A program made the translations under genes and the position numbers. DNA of 64,000 bases from Girardinichthys multiradiatus (lineage: Eukaryota; Chordata; Actinopteri; Cyprinodontiformes; Goodeidae). The DNA is taken from assembly GCF_021462225.1 (NCBI RefSeq), contig NC_061817.1, forward strand, positions 8,653,327-8,717,326. The letters are read 5' to 3'. Shown here one piece after another: positions 37,001 through 47,400 of this stretch (positions are counted from its first letter, which is position 1; every line of letters starts with the position of its first letter). The notes below the pieces were generated by a model, which had not been told where the DNA came from, ran no database searches, and worked only from the letters and a program-made list of their open reading frames with translations.

Positions 37001-37008
37001 TATAAAAA
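37001..37008 (+). promoter_or_regulatory. TATA-like element of the ciita CARD-exon promoter
   Basis: TATAAAAA lies 70-77 bp before the ATG at 37078. Initiation about 30 bp downstream would give a short 5' UTR in the first exon. Confidence 0.4.
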
Positions 37009-37077
37009 ATCTACCATCCCAATCAGATGGCATCTCAGTAGCTGGAGCTGGATGCCTTCGGAGCAGGTGTCATCATT

Positions 37078-38407
37078 ATGACGCCGTTTGCCGAGGTTCT
37101 GGACCAGGTGAGGTTGGTTCTCACCTGGGCATTCCCAGGTGAGGTCCAGGCTCTGTTGAAGGGTCTGGTGAAGGAAGGGATCATCTCAGAGATTTACAGG
37201 AAGAGTTTGAATTTGCACTGGCTGAATGATGGGATCGTAACTACGTTAACCAGTAAACCAGGATGTAGCAAGCTGGATGTGGACTTTAATTCTCACGGAT
37301 CAGTGGCCCAGTGGTACCTCGACCAAGACCCGATGACCCAAATGAGTACAAGCGTATCAAAATTGCTTGCTAGTGACCACAATGTGGAACAAACTGAATT
37401 AGCCTCATCAATAGAGGAACCTAACAGCACAAGGATTAACCTGCAGAACCTCTCCCACGAATATGAACTTCTTCAGAGAAACCAGGAGGAAATTAAGGAA
37501 TTATTGGAAGAATTTGTAATGGATGTGTCCTACTCGAATGAAGAGCTCTTTTCCTCACCATCAGGGTTTGACTGCACTCTCAGATCCAGTGATGAAAAAG
37601 GAGAACTGCTGAGCAGTGCAAGTAGTGAGTCTGCAAGTGAAAATGAAAGAGTTAGTACGGGGAATTTGGAAAATGAGGAGGAGTGGTTAGAGCAGGTGGA
37701 AGAAGCAGCAAGGAGAATAGCCATCCCTCTGTGGCAGCACTGGGACAGAGGACGAGGGATGTTGCAGACCTTGCTTCTCTGTCTGCCAAGCACTTTAGTA
37801 AATGATGGGATGGTGTCAGAAGTTGAAGCCCAGTGCACTACTTTTGACACGGAAGAGAAAATTGAGCTTGCAGCCGCTTGTAGGACACCTGACGCCTTTG
37901 TTTATGACTTTGAGTGCGCAGAGCCAAGCCTCACATGTGATACCGCTGCAGGCAGGTCAGAACGAGGAGAGCTTAACTTCTCTACAAACAACAGAATTGC
38001 TGTGTTGAACATGGAAGATTTCAGAATCCACAGAGCAGCACGAAGTGCCTCACCTGTTGAAGCCTGCAAAGCAACAGATGCGAGCTACATCACTGAAATG
38101 CTGGAGAGCCAGTTCGATATTTTCTGGCCACCCGACAAGATGGCAAATGTAGAAGATGACCTATTCTGTTTGACAGCAAACACATTATGCAAACAATGTG
38201 GAACAAACTCAGGACTCTCAGAAAGCACTTTTAGGCACCTCCTCTACTCAGGTGCACCTGAAGACAGGAGAACTGTTCTGCAAGAAAACTCTCATTATAG
38301 TCTGACGGAAAGAAAAACTGATTATCTGCAAGATGTTTTCAGGGATACAGCAGCGTCCTGTATAGACCGATTCAGAGAGCTCCATGAGAAAACGGATTCA
38401 CACGGTG
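37078..38407 (+). CDS. ciita: ciita exon 1: CARD-like domain plus long acidic extension
   Basis: It encodes 443 residues ending in a GTAAGT donor, phase 1. Residues 1 to about 75 (MTPFAEVLDQVRLVLTW...) match the CARD-like start of human type I CIITA in spacing (F..L.QVR.LL, then VQALL..L..E.ISEY). The remaining ~365 residues are Ser/Glu/Asp-rich in 120-215, with acidic SASSESASENE-type clusters, then mixed and hydrophilic, with W and C residues. They resemble no domain I know. An A at -3 supports this ATG. In mammals the CARD exon is short and separate, so this extension is unusual. Whether an internal donor also yields a short CARD form is not decidable here. Confidence 0.8.
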
Positions 38408-41400
38408 GTAAGTGTGTTTATCATCATTTAATGTCTTTAGACCCTAATTAGAACCTAGAAGTGTTATTGTTCAGTTGGGGATTTCAGCCTTTTGCATGCT
38501 GGAAAAAAGTGTCGATTTCAACATTCCAGGTCCAGTCTGGCTAATTCCTGTAATACTGTCTGTTCTGTTTTCTTTTTTATTTATGTAAAAAACCAGGAGC
38601 TCGCTGTAAAAGCAAATATTTTATTCTAGCAAAGGAAATGTTGGAGAGATTTGTTTCTTTTTTTTGGATGTCTGGGTGCTTTCCATTTTTCCCCTCCTTT
38701 TTCTGTAACTGAAAGTGTGCCTGTCTGTGAGGGCTTTGTTTTGGTGAAAAGCCTTGCAGTGATGGTAGAGATTCTTTCGGTTTCACTTTGTCTCAGTAAT
38801 AGGTTGGGTATGAATCATTAGGGTATTTTTCCCGCCTTGGATTTGCGATTTATAATAAGCTTACTGAATAAACTGACTGTAGACTACAAAGTTTGTCACA
38901 ATTAATATTTTTTTCAAAAAAAGGGCTTCTGAGAACAGCTAAAAGATGAAAACCAAGACATTTAAGGGCACAAGATGTCAACTTTTAGATTGTGCAGACA
39001 GCATGATGGGTTTTGTTACAACTATCAAGACTGTTCATCAAACAAAGCTTTGGCAGAGGAAGTGTTTAGCTTCACAGAGATATGTAGCTCGGCAACATGG
39101 GAACAACCAGTTTTCCCATGAGTTGCCTGTTTAAGTTTGTTATATATTCTCAATTGCAAGATTATTAAGATGTGGAGTCCTGGCAAGACAAACACCTACA
39201 ATGTACCACACTGTTGTAAAAATACAGAATTAAACAAATAGAGGCAAAAAGGACTGACATTAACAGTCGGACAGGATAAGGGCCTGGCATTGGTTTGGGT
39301 TATGTAAGACTGATAGAGGCTTGGTGCTGTTTATCATCGGTGAACAGGTAGGGCAGGTACTTTCCGCATTATAAACAATACCACCCATTAGTGCATATTT
39401 TTAGATAGAATCGACAGTGAGAACTGTAGTATCAATGAGAAATTTGACACTTGGAGTTCAAACATTAGTAGCACTAGTATAGACAGTTGACACAATTTTG
39501 ATTAATTATTAAAAGCAATAGATTTTACCAAGTTTTAAGCCCTATGTTGGCCTGTTATTCAACATCTTAAAATGTTTTTGATTTTATCATGTCAATTTTA
39601 AGCATTTAAACATCTTGTATACATCTGGATTTTCCATTATTGGTCTCTAATGTCTTTTACTTGCATATTTAATTTGTATGTTCCTTGCTTCTTACATCAA
39701 CTGTATTTATTCAGTTAGTAGTTTTGAGAAATGTGCTGGTGGTATTCATCTTTCCTCATTTTAGAGTTAGGATTTTGCTTGTTTTCATTGTTTCAGATCA
39801 TCAAACAAATTTAAAAATCAGGCAAAGATATGCTGAGTAAATACAAAAAACAGGTTTTCAAATGATTACTTTATTAATGCTTGCTAACTGTCCAGATCAA
39901 TCGTCTCCTATGTAAAAAGAAAAACGTAATTGCCCCCCTAACTTACCACCCCTGACAGCAACAATGCCATCGAGCTTTTGTGGTAAGTGGCAATGAGTCT
40001 TTTACACTGTTGTGGAGGAATTTGTACCCATTCGTCTTTGCAGCATTGTTTTAATTCAGCCAACAATTTTGAATAACTATTTGTTATAGCCATTCAGGAG
40101 TAAAGTTTCTGGTTTGTTTTGGATCACTGTCCTACTGCATACCCAAGGTGTGCTTGGCCATAAGGTCAGAAAGTGTAACTTTTTTTCCTGCAGGATTTTC
40201 TGATAGAGAGCAGGATGGGTATGTGGCTTCATGAATAATGGCAAGTTTTCCAGGTTCTGAAAATGCAGAGCAACCCCTGACCATCACACTACTACCAACA
40301 TACTTAACTGTCAGTATTATGTTCTTTTTTTGGAAAGGCTGTGTCTTTCATTGTGTTTTGCGGGAGTCCCAAAGTCATGTAAGGCTTTGTAACCCTTTCC
40401 AGGCTGATAGATGTCAATAACTTGAATTTCACTGGATTTGGGGAATTATGTGTTGAGAACTTTAAATGGTAAATGACCTGCACTTGTATAATGTTTTATC
40501 AAGTTTGATATAGCGCTTTAAGGTAAAATCAGTTATCCACCTATTCATACACATTCATGCACACATTCACACACTGATAGTGGTAGGTTACAATTGTAGC
40601 CACAGCTACCCTGGGGCAGACTGACGGAAGGTGGGGCTGCCATAGAATTGGCACCACCAGGGCCTCTGACCACCATCAGTAGGCAAGGTGGGTGAAATAC
40701 ACTTCCCCAAGGACACAAGGACTGAAATGGATGGAGTGGGGGTCCAAACCGAGGCAACCCACTGGTTACAGGGTGAACCCCTACCACCTGAGCCTACTTC
40801 ATGTTGTCAGGTAGTATTTATTTAAGCGTTATATGATTTCACAGGTCACAGACAAAGCACGAATCATCTCAGACTGGTTTCTTGAACATGACAATGAGTT
40901 CACTGGACTCTAATGGCCTCCACAGTCACCAGATCTCAATCCAATAGAGCACCTTTGGGATGTGGTGGAACAGGAGATTTGCATCATGGATGTGCAGCAT
41001 GATTTATTTAATTTAATCATAATTTGAAAACTTTGTTTTTTTCTCAAGTTATCTTTTCCTGATATTAGAATTTGTGCGATTATTGAAAACATTTGGAGTG
41101 ACAACAAAAACTGAAGAAATGTTTAAGGGGGCAAACATTTTTTCACAGCACTGTGTACAGTTAATCGACAGAGGGAGGTGTGGCAGCTTTTTTTGTTTTC
41201 CTTCATTTGTTCACTAGACTGTTGATTTGTTGATTTATTGAGCCTCTTTTAAATAGAATAACATATTACAGTCGCAACATCATTTTGAAGGCTTATGCTA
41301 TTTTCAGAATCTTTTTATTTAGAGGGTAGCTATTTTTCTGGAGAACCTCCCCCAGTGGGCTGACATAAAACAGAAAAAACAGGGGATTTCACCTGCCTGT

Positions 41401-44400
41401 AGACGTTATGGTTTGGGTCCACAGTGGTTTGGGTCCACAGTGGTGCAAACCAAGCCCCCACTAAAGTGAAAGCAAAAGCCATACAAGGAGCAGGAGCAGT
41501 TGCGCCCACAGCACAGTGCTGCAAGTCATCCAAGGATAACCTCTTAGAAGTATTTGATGCGGCTGAAATTTGTTATACAGTAGAAGAGCATACAGCAGAA
41601 AGCTCAGAAGACCTGAGCGGCGCTGAGACACCTGACAGGTAATTTCTATCCTTCATAACAGGGCAAAGTAGGTGCGCATTTCCGATCTGCGCAGGCACGC
41701 TTTTGGGGATTGAGGGGGGATGATTTCCCTGCATGAGCTTTTATTCAGTAAACAACACTTTATTAAATCGAATTTGTTTAATCTTAAAGACGAAAATGTT
41801 TTTGTGTGAACTGCGGCCTTGGTGATCAACAATAACCAAACTAGTTACAGAAAATAAATTCAAACCTTTTTTGTACTTTGATCAAACCTATATCACTTGA
41901 GTGAAATGCGTTTTGCTGGTAATCGTAGTTTATTGTTTTGCCTGCTTAACTTTAAATTCAATGTCACCAAATGGCGGGTGAACTCCATTGCGCATGAAGT
42001 GTGCGATTAAGCCCTCACTTGCACATGGCAAAAAATGTTGATTGAAGAAAGCATAAAAGATCAGTTGGTTAATAGATACCGAGGGGAATTAATCACAACC
42101 GAGTCAAGACGAAACTACATGATGTGGTTGCAAACGTGCGCCCGCGTAATGAGTTTTGCGCGCAACAAAGGTTTTGGACTTTCCCTGTGAGCACGTTCTG
42201 CAGCATCATCTACAGGGGTTGGACAATGAAACTGAAACACCTGGTTTTAGATCACAATAATTTATTAGTATGGTGTAGGGCCTCCTTTTGTGGCCAATAC
42301 AGCGTCAATTCGTCATGGGAATGACATACAGGTCCTTCTCAAAAAATTTGCATATTGTGATAAAGTTCATTATTTTCCATAATGTCATGATGAAAATTTA
42401 ACATTCATATATTTTAGATTCATTGCACACTAACTGAAATATTTCAGGTCTTTTATTGTCTTAATACGGATGATTTTGGCATACAGCTCATGAAAACCCA
42501 AAATTCCTATCTCACAAAATTAGCATATCATTAAAAGGGTCTCTAAACGAGCTATGAACCTAATCATCTGAATCGACGAGTTAACTCTAAACATCTGCAA
42601 AAGATTCCTGAGGCCTTTAAAACTCCCAGCCTGGTTCATCACTCAAAACCCCAATCATGGGTAAGACTGCCGACCTGACTGCTGTCCAGAAGGCCACTAT
42701 TGACACCCTCAAGCAAGAGGGTAAGACACAGAAAGACATTTCTGAACGAATAGGCTGTTCCCAGAGTGCTGTATCAAGGCACCTCAGTGGGAAGTCTGTG
42801 GGAAGGAAAAAGTGTGGCAGAAAACGCTGCACAACGAGAAGAGGTGACCGGACCCTGAGGAAGATTGTGGAGAAGGGCCGATTCCAGACCTTGGGGGACC
42901 TGCGGAAGCAGTGGACTGAGTCTGGAGTAGAAACATCCAGAGCCACCGTGCACAGGCGTGTGCAGGAAATGGGCTACAGGTGCCGCATTCCCCAGACCTG
43001 GGCTACAGAGAAGCAGCACTGGACTGTTGCTCAGTGGTCCAAAGTACTTTTTTCGGATGAAAGCAAATTCTGCATGTCATTCGGAAATCAAGGTGCCAGA
43101 GTCTGGAGGAAGACTGGGGAGAAGGAAATGCCAAAATGCCAGAAGTCCAGTGTCAAGTACCCACAGTCAGTGATGGTCTGGGGTGCCGTGTCAGCTGCTG
43201 GTGTTGGTCCACTGTGTTTTATCAAGGGCAGGGTCAATGCAGCTAGCTATCAGGAGATTTTGGAGCACTTCATGCTTCCATCTGCTGAAAAGCTTTACGG
43301 AGATGAAGATTTCATTTTTCAGCACGACCTGGTACCTGCTCACAGTGCCAAAACCACTGGTAAATGGTTTACTGACCATGGTATCACTGTGCTCAATTGG
43401 CCTGCCAACTCTCCTGACCTGAACCCCATAGAGAATCTGTGGGATATTGTGAAGAGAACGTTGAGAGACTCAAGACCCAACACTCTGGATGAGCTAAAGG
43501 CCGCTATCAAAGCATCCTGGGCCTCCATAAGACCTCAGCAGTGCCACAGGCTGATTGCCTCCATGCCACGCCGCATTGAAGCAGTCATTTCTGCCAAAGG
43601 ATTCCCGACCAAGTATTGAGTGCATAACTGTACATGATTATTTGAAGGTTGACGTTTTTTGTATTAAAAACACTTTTCTTTTATTGGTCGGATGAAATAT
43701 GCTAATTTTGTGAGATAGGAATTTTGGGTTTTCATGAGCTGTATGCCAAAATCATCCGTATTAAGACAATAAAAGACCTGAAATATTTCAGTTAGTGTGC
43801 AATGAATCTAAAATATATGAATGTTAAATTTTCATCATTACATTATAGAAAATAATGAACTTTATCACAATATGCTAATTTTTTGAGAAGGACCTGTATA
43901 TAAGTCCTGCACAATACGTGATACTGGTGGAGGAAAACGTTTCCTGACTCGCTCCTCCAAAACACCCCAAAGTGGCTCAATAATATTTAGATCTGGTGAC
44001 TGTGCAGGCCATGGGAGATGTTCAACTTCACTTTCATGTTCATCAAACCAATCTTTCACCAGTCTTGCTGTGTGTATTGGTGCATTGTCATCCTGATACA
44101 CGGCACCGCCTTCAGGATACAATGTTTGAACCATTGGATGCACATGGTCCTCAAGAATGGTTCGGTAGTCCTTGGCAGTGACGCGCCCATCTAGCATAAG
44201 TATTGGGCCAAGGGAATGCCATGAAAAATGAATTCATGCGCTCATCTTTAGTAGAATTGATTACTGCAACGGTGTCTTCACAGGTCTGCCTAAAAAGTCG
44301 ATCAGACAGCTGCAGTTGATCCAGAACGCTGTAATGTAAAGGAAAACTTACCTCATGGCTCCCGAGTGTCTCTCTGCAAACTGGTCCGACCCAAACCCAC

Positions 44401-47400
44401 TCCATGACAGCTTTCTGTTCTATGCACAATAAAGACCATGATGACTGCTGTCCATGAAGGATGCAATAAAGTTATGTGATGGTGGGGAAGGAGAAGGCCA
44501 CAGCAAAAAGTTCAATAGTTGCCAGAGACATTTTTCAAAATTCTAAGACCTACATCATTATTCATAATACAGTATAATAATACATAACATTATGTATCAC
44601 AATGGTAAAGCTGCTTTAATCTGTTTTAAGTTTTAAGGCCGAAACGACAGTCAGAGACCTCTCCCCAACCTGAAGGTGCAGGGATGCGACCCTCTCATCC
44701 AAACCCCAACACGAGACGGCTGAGCTGGGGGGCAACAAGCAAACCCACCCCAGCCCGCCACCTCTCCCCGTGGGCCACTCCAGAGTAGGAGAGAGTCCAG
44801 CCCCTCTCGAGGAGATGGGTTCCAGAGCCCACGCTGTGTGGAGGCGAGCCCGACTATTTCTAGTCAATATCTCTCGACCTCCCGCACAAGCTCAGGCTCC
44901 TTCGCCCACAGCGGGGTGACATTCAACATCCCTAGAGCCAGCCTAACCATCCACCGATCAGGCTGCCGAGGTCTCCACCTTCGTCCGCCGCCCAATCCTC
45001 TTTGCACCTCTATAATATGCCAGTTAATATGTCTGTCTCCAAAACGTTTTTACAACTTAAAAATTACAAAGTTAATACTTAACTGAATTGCAGATAAAAG
45101 GTCTAGACCTGTTTGTAAATTGTATTTGGAAGACAATCATGTTACATTCCAAGACAACAGTAAGCACAGCAGCTCTACTGATAATAAGAAGGATCATAGT
45201 TTGATTTATTGTTTCAGAGCAGTTTAGCATGTTTATATAAGGCAACTTACAAATGTAACAACTCTGCAGGGCTTGAGTAATATGATATGCAAAAAGCTGG
45301 ATAATTTATTTGGTAAGTAATTATAATAATCCGTTCACATGTCCACTTTAATGCTACCTTTGCTTTAAGTTAAAGCAGAATCATAATTTTCCATCTCAGC
45401 TGTGGTTTCTTTGCTTACAAGACTCTCCTCTAATCACGCAATCTGTCATTATATATGGGGCTTCGTTATTTTGTCTCATCGCCTTCATATTAGGATTTTT
45501 TTCGTTGAATCTTTTTATTTGGTGCAGGTCAGGCAATGACTAGTGGTGACAGACATTTTGTGGCTTAGCTGTCCTGGCATATTTTATTGTCTTTTATCTT
45601 AAGTTTCAAAGATCATTTTCCTCTGTGTGACCTTGATTACTGAAAGTATGGGCGTGTTTTGGCTTCGTATTGGCTGAACCGAAAACTCCAAAGGCAAAGC
45701 TCAGGGTGAGCCTGAGGGAAATGGAAATGAAAATATCCCCTGGGTGCTGAATTGTTTTTCATTAGGGCAGTTTAAGATATATTCACACCAACACTTGTCA
45801 GGCACAGTTGTTCATGCAAAATCAAGCTTTCTGGTCGCCAGGTGAGTTTTCATATAATTCTTTATGCCGATACGCCACAGAGCCCAGATTAAAAAGTAAT
45901 TACTTGTTTGTCTGCCTGTCTTTGCATTTTTCGCTGATATGTAGAATTTGCCTTCCAAATATAATCCAGCTCAACCTTACCAACCAACAAGATTAGATAT
46001 GCACACAAAAACAACTGAAAATATGTTGGTTTTAAAAATACTCTAGCACAATTTCAAGATTTCTCTTTTAGTACATGCTTCTGTGATTTGGTACTTCATT
46101 GAGCACTTCATCACTACCTCATCATCATCTGATGCAGTGATGTGCCTCCTAAAGCAGTTCTTGTTTTTTGCCATATTATCACATTTAAAATGTTTCAAAT
46201 CATCAAATTGATTTTATTATCATGCAAAGATGATATGAGTAAATTCAAATGCTGATTTCAGTTATTTTAACTTACCACTGTTCCATTTTTTTGCCATTTA
46301 TGGATGATGGCTATCACTGTGGGTTTATTGAGTTCCAAATCCATAAAAATGGGTTTGTAACTGTTTCCAGATGGAGAGATGTCAGTGACTTTGTGTCCTG
46401 TCTGTTCTTGAATTTATATAGATCGGGCAATGGTGTGTTGTTGTTGTGATTTTATTAGCTCAGTATTTCCCAAAGCTGGCGTGGTGGGTAAACAAGTCAG
46501 CAGCTGTGGGGTCTTGAGATTCTCCTCAGAAATTACACAAAATAATAATGGCAAAGCAGATTTGTGGTGTTAATAATAATGGAATAAAACACACAAGAAA
46601 TAATAAAAGCTACAAACTAGTTAATATAATGACTGATTACACTATTCACGTGATTATTACACCCCTGTTTAACTGACTTAGTATAAATGCTTGTATATTT
46701 AACCAATAGTTGGGTTCTCAACTCTTTCTGCTGTTATTTTGTAGGTGAGAAGCATCAAAGTTTGAAAACTACTGCTTTATCCCATTTCATGTTGTCAAAT
46801 GGGTTCTATTGAATTTATTTTTGATTCTTAAGGTCTGACAGAAATCAGGTCTTGGTGTTGCAATGGAAACTGAGCCCAGCTCAGTTTTTCAAAAGTGTGG
46901 TTAATTGAAGGTAATTCATAATTTGAAAAAAGCGGAAAGTCTGGTTGCGATAGCTTAATAATGAAATTGTCATATTATTGTTTTGATAACCCACTTTGTC
47001 TGGTATTCAGATCTGATGATCTACATTTAAGTGTGACAAGAGGGCAAATACTTTTTCAGAGCACTTTATATCTTGACATTTTTAAAACATGTTCTTTCGA
47101 AATATGTAACCTCAGATAGGTAAAGTCATGCCAATATTGTTAAAAAAGTGCCAGATGTGCCAGAATATTTCATTTTGCACATATTAAGCTGAATTAACAC
47201 TACAATTAACGGACTGAATGATCTCAGTTTCATCTAAAGTTTGAGCAAATGCATGAATTAACTCATTGCACTGTTTTGTGAAGATGTCTGAGTTGATCTT
47301 AGATTAAGTGTTACTATAGGTTGAAAATTGGCACTATGGCTGTTCTCAAGAATGAAAAGGAGAACCGTTCGACTGGGTGCTGGTGGTTAGCAGGACTGGT

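Larger units (their letters stand above)
42213..44223 (-). pseudogene. Older Tc1-like transposon (42213-42328 and 43897-44223), split by a younger one
   Basis: It begins CAGGGGTTGGACAATGAAAC at 42213 after TA. The minus strand codes for the 3' half of a DD34E transposase, YQDDNAPIH and SPDLNIIEPLW being the second Asp and the Glu regions, in an ORF ending within 43865-44197. It is interrupted by the 1568-bp Tc1 element at a TA site, and its own transposase 5' half is missing beyond 44223. A short deletion just after the PPPVS segment is inferred from the jump to the tail. It is inactive. Confidence 0.85.

Noticed and set aside
42617..43019. Minus-strand ORFs over the Tc1 transposase
   Set aside because: They are shadows of the 320-codon transposase on the + strand.
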